DNA of 64,000 nucleotides from Gracilaria domingensis (GCA_022539475.1 VCMS01000231.1:84246-148245); one strand, 5' to 3'. Counted from the first letter of the stretch, positions 9,794-20,356 are shown. Numbers and translations: made by a program. Notes: a model not told the origin generated them from the sequence alone.

Positions 9794-11505
9794 ATTGATC
9801 GAGCGGAGTTGCGATACAGCCGTCTGTATCAGTAGTGATCACTGTGCGCTAGTCGTCTGCAAGCGCGAGAATGGTGGTGAATGCGGAAGGTTCGATGCCT
9901 CCAATTTATTGAGGAGGCGAAGGACGGCTGATGCTAAGTACAGCCACGCCGGCCGGTCGGACCGGGGCTAGATAAATCCAACTAGATCTAGACTACTACG
10001 GATCACTGCTGTTATGAGCAGCCGCCACGGCGGTGGCTCATGACAGCGGTGAGGCAGTGCAAGTGGCACTGCTCTGCAAAAGTGGTTGCAGAGCAACATC
10101 TACAAAAACAGAGGAGATTGTCTTCAAAGTTTTAAAACACCATGCTCGTGCTTCTCTTATTTGACGCGTTTGGACAACGCTACCGGTTTTTTTTTATCGA
10201 ACTGGTTCTAGGAGATGTATGGAAGCAAAATTCATGGCGAAGTGGCTTGAAAGTCCATCAGCGATAGAATGTTTGGTTTCGCAAGCGTGTTTTCTTTCTT
10301 AATAACTGTAGTGGTCACCACATGACTAACCTGTTTGACGGAAAAACTGATTCAGAAAAAAAGAACTCCATACCTAAAGTGACGCATCTCGTAAAGTTGT
10401 TTTTTTGTGATTTAAAAAATTGAGAGTGCGAGGAGTACGCGTTAGGGGAAGTATGAAATGTGTATGATCCCTCAAAGAGAATAGTGATTGTCGTGAAGGG
10501 AGAAAAATCTAAGAAAAAGAAATTTCCCTCAGTTGGCAGCAGATTCGGTAAGCGGGAACAAGACCGACTTGCGTACGCTGGGAAGGGTCTGATCTGTACT
10601 AAACTGCCACAAATTCTAAACGGCATAGGGAAAGAGCACCAGCTGTTTTCGAAGCGTCAGTGCATTAACGTGGAGCACAAAGGTCATTTCAATGGCGAAG
10701 TTGTGTGATTGGGAGGCTGTTCTTATCCACACTATTTGTCAACGAAATAGTGTGGACAACGCTTCTTGCTTTTGAAACATAATTAGCGTTGTGTTGCGTT
10801 TTGTGTGGCTCACATTATATACGGGACTTACGCCTCATGAAGTCTTGCCTTAAAGAGAGTAGACTACTCTATTTACGTGGGTGTACCCGTTTGCTCATTT
10901 TCTTTAAAATTGAAACAATTCGTCGCAATTTTGTAGTTCCAAAAATGGCATGTACAATGGGTTTTGTGTCCAATATTATATGAATAAAGTTTTTGGTATT
11001 TACCGGATGTCGGTCTACTGACTGCGAGGAGAACGGGATGAGCGTGAACGTGTTCGCTGTTCAGCATCTTGGAGGAGAAGCTGATGGTGTAGAAGTATGA
11101 AAAGGAGCTGACTGCGTAGCTCCAGGAGCATAGGATCAGCGTGATTTCGCAGCTGTTTCGCGACAGGAGCCAGTTGTGCAGTGCGCCACGAGTGACAATC
11201 GGCAGAATGACTCCTAAAGAGGAGGATGCACAGTGCAGGGCGTGGGCTTGTAGGACAAGTACCTGCCGGTAAATTTAACAGGCATTTGCGCGCGAAATGA
11301 CGGGTGATCGGCGTGCCGGCACGAGGACAAGGCGCACGGTGTACGCGTTGTCAGGCGCGGGCACGCGTGGCGCGGCGCGAACTGCGCGACGGTTTTCCGC
11401 GCCGCGAGCGCCGCGTGGTGCGATGGATGCGCCGCCGCGCCCGTCGACGACCGCAGCCGACGCGCGCGCCGATTGAGAGCGACGGCCGCAGGCGGCGCGT
11501 CCACC
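9794..11505. other. gene-poor spacer with hairpins
   Basis: Apart from the possible LTR remnant at about 9800-10130 (with a hairpin around GCCGCCACGGCGGTGGC near 10021) and the 12-bp-stem hairpin at 10726-10756, I see no gene. ORFs here are short and without sensible composition. GC content rises sharply after about 11300, at the edge of the GC-rich gene island. Confidence 0.5.
10726..10756. repeat. perfect inverted repeat, 12-bp stem
   Basis: TCCACACTATTT and its exact complement AAATAGTGTGGA are separated by 7 bases (GTCAACG). No flanking T-run or ORF suggests a terminator in this eukaryotic setting. It may be a remnant of a small inverted-repeat transposon. Confidence 0.6.
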
Positions 11506-11575
11506 ATGCCGCTGGTGCCGCACATGCTGCAAGCGCTTCTGCCCCGCCGCCACCGCACCGCGCCGCCCTCAGCCT

Positions 11576-11609
<34 letters not shown>

Positions 11610-12303
11610 GCGCGCCGACAGGCCGGCCGTGGCGGCGCCGACGCCGCCGCGCGCGCCGCCGCTGCCGCGCGCGCCGTCGCCGCCGCGCGCGCCGTCGCCG
11701 CCGCCGCCGCCGCCGTCGCGCGCCGCGCGCGCGGCAGAGCCGCCGGCGCCGGCGCGCACTGCGCCCATGCTGCGCACGGCGTCGCCGCGAATGGCGCGCG
11801 CGCCGCTGTCGTCGGTGTCGCGGCTGCACGCGCTGCTGGCGGCGCACCCCGACGCGCGCGTGGCGCTGCGCCGCATGGCGGTGGATGCGACCAGGGGCGG
11901 GTTTTGCTGGAGCGGCGCGGTGTCGTTCGATGGGCGTCTGGTGCGCGAGCGGTCCAGCACGCAGTGCGCGGCGTACGCGTACGCGCTGCCGCAGCGCGCG
12001 CCGGTGGGCGAGCGACTGCCGGGCGCGCTGCACGTGGACGATGCGCGGCTGGTGGCGATGGAGCACGCGTTGCGCAGCATGGTGAGCGAGCGCGCCATGT
12101 GGATGCTGCGCCTCTCGCCGGTGGACCGGTTTGGCAGCGAGACGGTCAGCGCGCCGTTCATGCACGCGCTGCTGGCGCTGCAGGCGCGGCAGAAGGCGGC
12201 GGCCGTGCGCGCCGACGCCGGCGTGTGGCTGCTGTACCCGCTGCTGTTCCCGTTGTACGGCCTGTGTCTGGTGGCCGTGTTTGTGCCTACGTCTCCCGCC
12301 TAA
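11506..12303 (+). CDS. unknown protein with C-terminal membrane helix (265 aa)
   Basis: The first ATG of the frame, in a good context (CCACCATGC), is at 11506; the frame ends at TAA 12301-12303. The first 90 residues are low-complexity: a run of about 12 alanines from a GCC repeat, then Pro/Arg/Ala repeats. Residues about 100-235 are ordinary globular sequence (motif RGGFCWSGAVSFDG) rich in Met, Arg and Leu. A single hydrophobic helix, LLYPLLFPLYGLCLVAVFV, lies close to the C-terminus, so a tail-anchored membrane protein is likely. I do not recognise the family. The antisense frame is also open but reads as a shadow of the GC bias. Confidence 0.55.
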
Positions 12304-12752
12304 CTTTGTTTTCTTGTGCCTCCCCCGTAACTCGCGCTGCTCGCCGCTCACTGCTCACTGACGTGTTCCGCCCGCGGGCGCACTCGAGAGCCGCCGCGGT
12401 GGCGCAATCTCGCGAACGGCGCATCGGATCCGGACGGCCGCGCGTCGACCGCGGACGGCGTGTCCGGAATGTGCCGCGCGCCACGGCAAGCGCGGCCGCG
12501 CCGCCATTTTGTCTGTAAAGCGTACCATTCCCGCGCAGAAGCGGCGCCGTCCGGCGGCGCCGTCCGGCGGCGCGGCGCCTAGGGTTCGTCAGCGCCAACG
12601 CGCCGCCGGCGGCGGTCGCGGCGCGCCGTAGCGTATCCCCACCGCGGATATTTTGGCGAGCGCAAATCAGAACGGACGCGCGCCGCGTCGCGTGCCGCGC
12701 GCCGAGCGCATCGCGCTTGATCTCGCCGCCGCGCCCGACCCGAGCCGTACCC

Positions 12753-12784
<32 letters not shown>

Positions 12785-12843
12785 TCGTCGCGCGCGCTCC
12801 GCCCGCCGGTCTTGTCGACGCGGACGCTCTGGCCCGCGGCGAT
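12304..12843. promoter_or_regulatory. GC-rich spacer, likely ATIC promoter
   Basis: 540 bp between the unknown membrane protein and ATIC. It holds CGCCGCCATTTTG (about 12501), ATATTTTGGCGAG (about 12649, similar to E2F-type TTTGGCGC sites) and a GCC repeat (about 12763-12785). These are possible promoter motifs only. I see no gene. Confidence 0.35.
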
Positions 12844-14619
12844 ATGACGCCTGCCTTTGTCACCGCGCTGTCGCTGCGTTCGGCTCCGCCGCTCCGCTCT
12901 GCCGCGCCCGCGCGTTGTCCGTGCGGTGCGCCGTCGCGCCGCCGCGTTGCGCGTCGCTCGTCCGTGCTCATGTGTGCGGAGCCGCCGCCGACCACCGCCC
13001 CGGTGTCGCCCACGCCGGCGCCCACGGAGAGGACGCCTGGCTTGGTGCCTGTCAAGCGCGCGCTGATCTCCGTGTCGAACAAGACGTCGTTGACGGCGCT
13101 GGCGCAGGTCTTGGTGGAGGCGGGCGTTCAGATTCTGTCCACGGGTGGCACCTTCCGTGCGCTGCAGGAGGCGGAGATTCCCGTCACGGGCGTGTCCGAA
13201 TACACGGGCTTTCCGGAAGTCATGGGTGGACGCGTCAAGACGCTGCACCCCAAGATTCACGGCGGCTTGCTCGCGGTTCGAGACGATGAGCAGCATCTTG
13301 CCGCAATGGAAGAGCACGAGATTGATCCCATTGATCTCGTCGTCGTCAATTTGTATCCGTTTGAGCAGACTGTGGCACAGGGAAAGCCTTTCGGTGACTG
13401 TGTCGAAAACATTGATATCGGCGGCCCTTCCATGATTCGCGCTGCCGCCAAGAACTTCAAGTACGTCACAGTCGTCACCGACGTTACTCAGTACACTGAT
13501 ATCATCGCCGAGCTTGAGGAGCACAGCGGAAAGACTTCTTATGAACTGCGCCGCCGACTAGCTGCGGCAGCTTTTGCAAAGATGGCCGCATATGACTCAG
13601 CTGTCGCCGCCAAGTTTGTGTCCGAGATTGGCATCAGCTTCCCCGAAAAGGTCTTGATCTCTGCGTCGCGCAAGCAGGTGCTGCGCTACGGCGAGAACCC
13701 TCACCAAAAGGCAGCGTTTTATGTCATGAACCCATCTTCTCCGGGAGTGGCCACAGCCGAGCAGGTGCAAGGAAAGGAGCTCAGCTACAACAATCTGTCG
13801 GATACCGATGCAGCGTTTGAGCTCGTGTCTGAGTTTGTCGGAGGCGACCCCGTGTGCGCCATTATCAAGCATGCCAATCCGTGCGGCGTGGCTTCTGGCG
13901 TCACTGCCCAGGATGCGTACTTGAGGGCCTTAGCGTGCGATCCGGTGTCTGCGTTTGGGGGCATTGTGGCGCTGAATGTCACTGTAGACTTGCGTGTTGC
14001 GGAGGAAATAGCAAAGATGTTCATCGAACTTGTAATTGCCCCCGATGCAACAGCAGAAGCACTCGCATTGCTTGCGTCGAAGAAAAATCTCAGAGTGTTA
14101 CTAACTGGTTCGATGCCGGATCCGAAGAGCGAGGGTCTCACCGTCAAATCTGTGTCTGGCGGCGTCCTCTTGCAGACTCGAGACAATGGCTCGAAGATGG
14201 CGGACGACTTGACTGTTGCGTCCAAACGCGAACCCACGGAGGATGAGATGAAGAACCTGCTATTCGCGTGGAAGGTTTGCAAACACGTTAAGTCTAATGC
14301 TATTGTTTACGTAAAGGATATGGCAACGGTTGGAACAGGGGCGGGGCAAATGAGCCGTGTGGACGCGTCCCGTATCGCAGCTTGGAAAGCTGAGGAAGCG
14401 TCATCGAATGCTCAAGAAGAGCAAAGTAGAACTGTCGGCAGTGTAGTCGCCTCCGATGCTTTCTTCCCATTTGCGGATGGACTTGTTGCCGCAGCCGAAG
14501 CGGGGGCTACTGCCGTTATCCAACCTGGCGGCTCGAAGAGAGACCCAGAGGTGATTGCTGCCGCGGATGAGAGAGGGATTGCCCTTGTCATGACCGGGAT
14601 GCGTCATTTCAGGCATTAG
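12844..14619 (+). CDS. ATIC: bifunctional AICAR transformylase / IMP cyclohydrolase
   Basis: A 591-residue protein catalysing the last two steps of de novo IMP synthesis: formyl transfer from 10-formyl-THF to AICAR, then ring closure. Residues 1 to about 68 are Ala/Pro/Arg/Ser-rich with almost no acids, as in a plastid (or mitochondrial) transit peptide. The cyclohydrolase MGS-like domain follows ([13 protein letters not shown] at about 71, [22 protein letters not shown]). The transformylase domain has [13 protein letters not shown], the catalytic-type [19 protein letters not shown] and the C-terminal GSKRDPEVI and GMRHFRH. It is complete and intronless. KHANPCG is the bacterial/plant form, not the animal KHTSPAG, which fits plastid or bacterial ancestry. 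The 5' half is clearly more GC-rich than the 3' half. Confidence 0.97.
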   Translation: MTPAFVTALSLRSAPPLRSAAPARCPCGAPSRRRVARRSSVLMCAEPPPTTAPVSPTPAPTERTPGLVPVKRALISVSNKTSLTALAQVLVEAGVQILSTGGTFRALQEAEIPVTGVSEYTGFPEVMGGRVKTLHPKIHGGLLAVRDDEQHLAAMEEHEIDPIDLVVVNLYPFEQTVAQGKPFGDCVENIDIGGPSMIRAAAKNFKYVTVVTDVTQYTDIIAELEEHSGKTSYELRRRLAAAAFAKMAAYDSAVAAKFVSEIGISFPEKVLISASRKQVLRYGENPHQKAAFYVMNPSSPGVATAEQVQGKELSYNNLSDTDAAFELVSEFVGGDPVCAIIKHANPCGVASGVTAQDAYLRALACDPVSAFGGIVALNVTVDLRVAEEIAKMFIELVIAPDATAEALALLASKKNLRVLLTGSMPDPKSEGLTVKSVSGGVLLQTRDNGSKMADDLTVASKREPTEDEMKNLLFAWKVCKHVKSNAIVYVKDMATVGTGAGQMSRVDASRIAAWKAEEASSNAQEEQSRTVGSVVASDAFFPFADGLVAAAEAGATAVIQPGGSKRDPEVIAAADERGIALVMTGMRHFRH

Positions 14620-14988
14620 TTCGCAACGATAAAGGGTTATTGTTTGGTGTAATCTCTTCTACTTGGAGAATCATCACTACATGAAAACCGCTTGCGAGAA
14701 CTACGATTTTGTGGTCACTTCGTCGTCAAAGCTCCATGGTGATGAAGAAATGTTAATCAATTGAGTATCATTTAGTGAGACAGACAAATCTACCTTATAT
14801 GACGGTACCTAACTTTCAATGCGTTCATCGTAGAGGCGATTTGTTTTTGTCGTTAGGTGAGGAAAAAATAGGGTCATGCCTGTAACGACCATGGCACCTT
14901 ACTACGACTTTAGATGTTGCGCGAGCCAAAAAAAAGTGTAAAGTCGCAAATTGGAGGGCGAATCGAATGAAGAAGAGCGGGGAAACTT
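14620..14988. other. spacer between converging ATIC and SPT2-like genes
   Basis: 369 bp, AT-richer than its surroundings, presumably holding both 3' UTRs. No ORF or structured element seen. Confidence 0.4.
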
Positions 14989-16590
14989 TCAGTCGTCACC
15001 GTAACGTGCTTCATATTCTCGGCGTCGACGCTCTTTCTCCTTCTTTTCTTTTCGGAGCCGAGCGAATTCCCTCTTGTCCTCCAATTTTCCAATCCGCGCA
15101 CTCTTAGCCTCTTCCCGGTCAATGGCGGAAATATCGAATAAATCCTCCTCATCAGAATCGTCGTCATCATTACCCGAGTCGCTCCACTCATCGCTGTTGT
15201 AGCCCTGACGAACCGAGCGGCGCTTCTTCCCGCTCCCGGTGGATTTTCGACTGCGTTGGCGATCATCGTCCGAATCCTCGATGTCATCACGGGCTCGACG
15301 ACTCTTCTTCCAGCTTTCACGCCGGTCCTCAATGTCCGATTCATCGCTATAATCTTGAGCTCTGCGCTTTCTTTTCGAACTTGCGGACTTGTGGCCGCGA
15401 TCCGAGTCAGAGTCGTCGCTGTACTCGCGCGCGCGGCGCATTCGCTTGGCGCTCCGGGACGCGCGGTCCGAGTCGGAATCCTCACTCGATCGTCGCGGCC
15501 TCTTCTTGCCACGACGCTCCTCCTCGCTCTCCGAGTCCTCTGAATCGTACACTCGGCGCTTCAAGGGCGTCCTCTTCTTGTTGAGCGAACGCCTACGGTC
15601 GACATCAGAGTCTGAACCGGAACTGGTCCTACTCTTAGAAGTCTTGGGGGTGGACCGCTTCGTATTGGAGGTGTTGAGGCCCATGAGACGTTCCCTGAAA
15701 AGACGCGCGCGCTCTTGAACCTGGGCGGCGCTTTCCTTCTTCTTCGGCGGTGCGGAGGACGAAGAGCTTGGCTTGACGGCAGGCCTGGACGGCAGCCTGG
15801 ACGCAGAGGCTGAAGACTGCGCTGCGCGGGCGATGGCGGAGTTCTTCTGGCGGAAGATAGGAACAGGGGTGTCAACAGCTACCCATTCCTTCTCGGAATG
15901 CTCCAGACGCCTCTTATTCTGGGTCTTCTCATCGTAAAGTCCTTTCCTCTCCAACTCGCGCACCTCACGGATGTTCTCCTCCATCTGACGCTTGTTCTTC
16001 TCGCGCTGCGCCTCTCTCTCGGCCATGATTTGCTGGGCCTCCTTGGTGGCCTCCGCCGTCTCCTTGGATATCTTCTTGGCGCCATCGATGTCAATTCCGC
16101 GCCAGTAGTCGTCGCCAAACATGTCGGAATAGTCGTAGGTGTGGGGGACGCGGATCTGCTTCTTCTTCTTCTCGCGCCGTACGACAAATTCCATGCCGGG
16201 TCCGAGCTTGGGCACTTTGGCGGGGCCCGTGCGCTTCGGCGGGGCGCGGTAGTTGGTGCGCATCTCGCTGACGTGGTGCTTGGGCACGGGTTTCTTTGGC
16301 GGCGGCGGCGGTTTGGGGGCGCTGGCGGAGCTGGCGGCGGCACTACTCGAAGCGAGCGGCTTCTTCTTGGCGCGCTTCTTGCGCTTGGCGGAGGTCCTCT
16401 TGTTGGCGCGGGCCATCAGCTGTTCGACCTCTGCGGTCAGGCGTTGCTTCTCGGCCTGGTCCTGCTCCTTCTTGAGGCGCTCGCGCTGCTCGGCGGCGCG
16501 GCGGGCTCGCTGCGCGACCTGCTTCTTGGCGGCGCCGGCGCGGCGCTCAAAGCCCTGGAGCAGCTGCGCGGTGAAGTCGTCACCAGCCAT
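14989..16590 (-). CDS. SPT2: SPT2-like chromatin protein (histone chaperone)
   Basis: The chosen ATG (16590) opens MAGDDFTAQL; the frame is also open upstream but with low-complexity shadow sequence. The 533-residue product is highly charged. It has an N-terminal coiled-coil-like Arg/Glu/Lys stretch (residues about 15-60), Lys-rich and Pro-rich linkers, a conserved central block with YDYSDMFGDDYWRG, a long Ser/Asp/Glu/Arg region (about 330-500) with nuclear-localisation-like KKRRS clusters, and a C-terminus IDREEAKSARIGKLEDKREF. That end matches the SPT2 family end (acidic stretch, then E-x-x-S-A-R-I-x-x-x-E-D), which binds H3-H4 during transcription. Overall similarity outside the end is low, so another nuclear coiled-coil protein is possible. 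It diverges from the TerC gene with 454 bp between starts. Confidence 0.6.
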   Translation of the reverse strand: MAGDDFTAQLLQGFERRAGAAKKQVAQRARRAAEQRERLKKEQDQAEKQRLTAEVEQLMARANKRTSAKRKKRAKKKPLASSSAAASSASAPKPPPPPKKPVPKHHVSEMRTNYRAPPKRTGPAKVPKLGPGMEFVVRREKKKKQIRVPHTYDYSDMFGDDYWRGIDIDGAKKISKETAEATKEAQQIMAEREAQREKNKRQMEENIREVRELERKGLYDEKTQNKRRLEHSEKEWVAVDTPVPIFRQKNSAIARAAQSSASASRLPSRPAVKPSSSSSAPPKKKESAAQVQERARLFRERLMGLNTSNTKRSTPKTSKSRTSSGSDSDVDRRRSLNKKRTPLKRRVYDSEDSESEEERRGKKRPRRSSEDSDSDRASRSAKRMRRAREYSDDSDSDRGHKSASSKRKRRAQDYSDESDIEDRRESWKKSRRARDDIEDSDDDRQRSRKSTGSGKKRRSVRQGYNSDEWSDSGNDDDDSDEEDLFDISAIDREEAKSARIGKLEDKREFARLRKEKKEKERRRREYEARYGDD

Positions 16591-17044
16591 TGGTGAGTGG
16601 TGAGAGTGGTGGGTAGTGGGCGTAGTGTTGACGATGCTGGTGTTGAAAGTGTCAATTGTGTGGGTGGGGGTGGGCGGCGTTGTATACGGGCGAGGGAGTG
16701 GGCGCGCGGCTCGCAAGCGGTGACGTATCTTACGGATAGAGAGGATGCGCGCCAGTGCGGGGGGCGTGTGGGGGGCGTGCGCGGGTGGCGGCGGCTGCGG
16801 AAGCGCGGCGGACAGACCGCGAAGGTACGAATTTATTGCGCGCCTGCGGTGCGCGCCGCAGCGCGGAATGCAGCCGCACGCCTCCGAAAGCGCCGCCGCG
16901 CGCCGCGCAACGGCGCCCGATTGTACGCCGCGCGCCGCCGAATTCGCGCGGCGCGCGCGATATTTGGAAGCATGCGCCCGCCACATATGGCGCGCGCCCG
17001 CCCGCCCGGCGCGAGCTCGCGGAGAGGAGGACAGCGCGCGCACC
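16591..17044. promoter_or_regulatory. bidirectional promoter region, SPT2-like / TerC
   Basis: 454 bp separate two divergent ATGs. The part next to TerC is extremely CG-rich with CGCG runs and holds GATATTTGG and CGCCACATATGGCG (near 16957 and 16979), an interrupted palindrome. The part next to the SPT2-like gene has GTGGG repeats. No TATA box is evident. Confidence 0.4.
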
Positions 17045-18292
17045 ATGGGCCGCGCCGCCTTCGTTGCCGCCGCGCCGCGCGCCGCCGCCGCCGGCGCCTC
17101 TCGCGCGCGCCGCCTGCATTGCGCGCGCGCGCGCGCGTCGTGGCGAAGCAGTGCGCTGCCGGCGCGCCCTGCCTTGGTGGCGCGCCCTGCGTTCGTGGCG
17201 CGCTCGCACGCGCCGCACGGCGCGCCATGCGCTCGCGCCGCCGCCGCGCGCGCGACGCGCCGCCGCTCGCGCGCGCGCGCGCCGCCGCCCGCCGCGAAGC
17301 TGGACCCGTCGCCGCCGCCGCCCGAGCCTGCGCCGCCGCCGGCGGCGCCGTCGGCGCCGGCGCCGGCGCCGGCGCCGGCGGCAGAGGAGGGCGCGTCCAC
17401 GCGGCCGACGCCCGCGGCGCGCGCGCCGGCGCCGCACCATGCGCACCACTTTGCGGGCGAGCCGCGGCGGTTGGCGCACGACGCGCGCGTCACAGCGTCG
17501 TTTGTCACGTTGGCGCTGGGCGTGTGCGCGCTGTTCTACCGCCAGAACGCCGACGCGGGGCTGGAGTTTCTCACCGCGTACATCATCGAGTACGCGCTGT
17601 CGGTGGACAACCTGCTTGTGTTCCTGCTCGTTTTTGACTACTTTGCCGTCCCACGCGCGTACCAGTCGCGCGTGCTCTCGTACGGGCTCACTGGCGCTGT
17701 CGTCATGCGCGGCATCTTCATCTACTTTGGCGAGGCGCTGACGCACCGATTCAAGCCGGTTTCTCTCGTTTTCGCCGCCATACTGGTCTTCTCCGCCCTT
17801 CAGCTGCTGCGCTCCGATGACGAGCAGGAGGAGGACCTGTCCAACAATGCAGTGGTCAAGTTTTCCAAGTCGGTGCTGCCCGTCTCCGACCAGTACAACG
17901 CCGACCGATTCTTTGCGTCGCTGCAGGGCAGCACAGTCGCCACCCCGCTGCTGCTCGTGCTGCTCGTCATCGAGATATCCGACCTCATATTCGCGCTCGA
18001 TTCAGTCCCAGCCGTGCTGGGCGTTTCGGAGAGAACGCCCGTGATCTACGTGTCCAACGTCTGCGCAGTGCTCGGCCTTCGAAGCCTTTATTTCATACTC
18101 GCCGATTCTCTCGCTGATCTTCGATTCCTGCAGCCGGCCCTCGCCATTGTTTTGGCCTTTATAGGCGCAAAGATGGGCGCCTCGGTTTTTGGCTACCAGA
18201 TTGCAGTCCCGCTAAGCTTGTCCGTCGTCGTTACAACTCTCACAACAGGAGTACTTGCCAGTTTACTCTTCCCGTCCGATCAGTCCGCCTAA
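17045..18292 (+). CDS. TerC-family integral membrane protein, probably plastid
   Basis: The start at 17045 has an ideal context (CACCATGGG). The 415-residue product begins with about 140 residues rich in Ala, Arg and Pro and nearly free of acids, a long transit-peptide-like leader. The TerC core follows: RVTASFVTLALGVCALF, EYALSVDNLLVFLLVF with the conserved acidic-DN pair, RGIFIYFGEAL, and the second repeat VIEISDLIFALDSVPAVLG with its D-S pair, then NVCAVLGLRSLYFIL; about seven membrane helices. Plant plastid TerC is needed for insertion of thylakoid membrane proteins, and bacterial relatives act in metal-ion handling. A thylakoid role is inferred from the leader and family. Intronless. Confidence 0.92.
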   Translation: MGRAAFVAAAPRAAAAGASRARRLHCARARASWRSSALPARPALVARPAFVARSHAPHGAPCARAAAARATRRRSRARAPPPAAKLDPSPPPPEPAPPPAAPSAPAPAPAPAAEEGASTRPTPAARAPAPHHAHHFAGEPRRLAHDARVTASFVTLALGVCALFYRQNADAGLEFLTAYIIEYALSVDNLLVFLLVFDYFAVPRAYQSRVLSYGLTGAVVMRGIFIYFGEALTHRFKPVSLVFAAILVFSALQLLRSDDEQEEDLSNNAVVKFSKSVLPVSDQYNADRFFASLQGSTVATPLLLVLLVIEISDLIFALDSVPAVLGVSERTPVIYVSNVCAVLGLRSLYFILADSLADLRFLQPALAIVLAFIGAKMGASVFGYQIAVPLSLSVVVTTLTTGVLASLLFPSDQSA

Positions 18293-18526
18293 AATCTGTA
18301 TGGCCCAGCAAACTGTGCAGCTGACACAAGCCAATGAATTTTTGTCCCACCGCAGCCCTTCACTCTTCACTCTTAGCTTATCACGTTTTGCTCTTGTGAC
18401 TCCCTTCCGCTGTTTCCGCTTCCGCCTCTCCCTTCCACTCCTCTGCTCCACTTCACCTGTTTCGCACCTTCTCTACGCCCTTTTTTTTTTTTGTTGTCGT
18501 CGCTGGCTAGAGCACTCAGGGCAAAC
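18293..18526. promoter_or_regulatory. short spacer with pyrimidine-rich tract
   Basis: 234 bp between the TerC stop and the next ATG, same strand. It is rich in CTT/TCC runs and has a 12-T run at 18481-18492, a common look for 5' leaders in this gene island. Confidence 0.35.
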
Positions 18527-20159
18527 ATGGATTCGCGTATAGTCCTTTCCACATTTTCTCCTTCTGTTGCAACGTTCATGTCCTTGTTGGAGGACCCTTA
18601 TCGCGATTCCACACCAGCAGACGTGTTCAAATCGCTCAAGTCAGCATTCATTCAGCCCGTGCACGCACAGGCGCCCACGCACCGACTGTTACGCGCATCG
18701 GATCTGCAACAGCTGCAACGAGCCATCATGGTTGCGCGCTCACAACGACGTCGTCTCAAGGCCGTCACAAATGCTTCCTCCACGCGCGCACAAGCGGCGC
18801 TCGCGTCTGGCGCGTATGTGCTGGATGTGTCTGCCCTTTCTCGACATTCACAGAGTAGAAACGTGCTCACGGCGCAATGCGGCACCCCGCTCTCACATGT
18901 GTTTGCGGCGTACGAAATGTCAACGCAGGCGCCTCTAGGACGTATGCGTAGCGTCGGCGGCGCGATTGCCAGCGGTTTACTGGGCGGGTGTGCGACGGAT
19001 TCACTGCTGGCGGACTCGTGTGTGCAGATCAGCCTGATCGACTCGTTCGGGCGACTGCGAGTGTACTCTGCGTCACAAGGAGGGCCTATGTTCAACGCGA
19101 TTCGACTGTCGCTTGGGGCGTTTGGGGTGATCTACGACGTGTCGTTCAACGTTGACAAGCTGCGCCGATACGTGAAGGTTCGAACTTCGTTCCACTTGCA
19201 TCGCTCGCTGTTCTCACGAGGGGCGGCGGCTCTGCAGCGTCGACTTCGTGACGCCGTCGGCGTGGAGGTGGTGTGGACGCCGTTCAACTCGTACAACGCG
19301 CGGAAGCGGTGGCGAGCTGAAGACGATCTGGTGTGGCTTCGGGTTCTGAAGCATGCTCATGCGCCCAAATCGGAGCACTTGGATGTGTGTTACGCGGTGC
19401 CAACGGTGGCGCAATGGCTGTTCAGGCACGCCAAGCCGCTGGCGAAGGCCGGGTACGGCGGGTTTCACGCGCGGCACACGCCGGCGTTTCAGCGCGCGGC
19501 GTTCGTGGACACGGCGTGGAAACTGGACGGGCATCGGCTGACAACGAGCTTGCACCACGCGGTGCACCACATGCAGATGGACCACAGCGCGCTGAGCGAG
19601 GTGAGCGTGTGCATGGCGCTGCGGCGCGAGGCGGACTGGCAGGCGCTGTCGCGCGCGTGGTTTGACGCGGTGGCGATTGCGGAAGGCGCGGCGCGTGGCG
19701 GCGAATACCCGCTGAACGGCGCGCTCAAGGTGCGCTTCGTGCGGGGCAGCAAGAGCTTGCTGGCGGCGAACCGCGGCAGGTGCTGCGCGGTGCTGAGCGC
19801 GAGCTCGGCGCGCGGCACGCGCGGGTGGGCCGCGTTCGCGGCGCAGGTGGTGACGCAGTGGACGGCGGCGCACGGCGCGCGGTGGGTGTTCTCGAGGGAG
19901 TCGGCGGCGCTGGTGGGCAAGGACGCGGCGCGGCGCAGCTTTGGCGACGAGCTGCGGCTGTTCCGCGCGCTGTACGAAGGCAGCATGGTGGACGATTACG
20001 GCATGTTTGTGGACGACGTGCTGGCCGACGTGCTGCAGCTCGGGCGCTACGACGGCGACGCGGCGGCGCGCGCCGGCGGCGCGAGGGGCGCGCGCGCGGC
20101 GCTCCGGCGGTGGCGCACGCTGGACGAGATGCGCGCGCCGGCCACGTCGGCGGTGAGGC

Positions 20160-20191
<32 letters not shown>

Positions 20192-20356
20192 GAGGCGCGG
20201 CGGCGCAGCAGCCGGCGGTCCGAGCGCAAGGCAGCGGCGGCCAGGCGCGAGTGGCGCTACGTGGTGGCGTACGTCGCGCTGTACGCCGTGCTGTGGCTGG
20301 CGCTGTTCGGCCGCGACGGCGCCGCCGCGCTGGCGCAGCTGCTGCGCGGCTCGTAA
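18527..20356 (+). CDS. FAD-linked oxidoreductase (sugar-1,4-lactone oxidase type), membrane tail
   Basis: The first in-frame ATG is at 18527; product 609 residues. Residues about 50-220 match the FAD-binding fold of the vanillyl-alcohol-oxidase / aldonolactone-oxidase family: DLQQLQRAIMVARSQRRRLK, the glycine-rich SVGGAIASGLLGGC (position of the flavin-binding GGxxAxGxHG), and RLSLGAFGVIYDVSFNV. The C-terminal half fits the substrate domain of D-arabinono/L-gulono-lactone oxidases loosely, including an aromatic-rich end. A poly-Gly/Arg linker precedes one hydrophobic helix, VAYVALYAVLWLALFG, at the very C-terminus, so it may be tail-anchored. A role in ascorbate-type synthesis is possible but not shown. 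The histidine that often binds FAD covalently is not in its usual place. Confidence 0.75.

Noticed and set aside
11214-12161. 315-codon minus-strand ORF opposite the unknown membrane protein
   Set aside because: Ser/Arg/Ala-rich with no membrane or domain features; the plus frame has a Kozak-type start and a credible membrane helix.
14989-17508. Long upstream extension of the SPT2-like frame to 839 codons
   Set aside because: Upstream of ATG 16590 the residues are Ala/Arg/Pro shadow sequence overlapping the divergent TerC gene.
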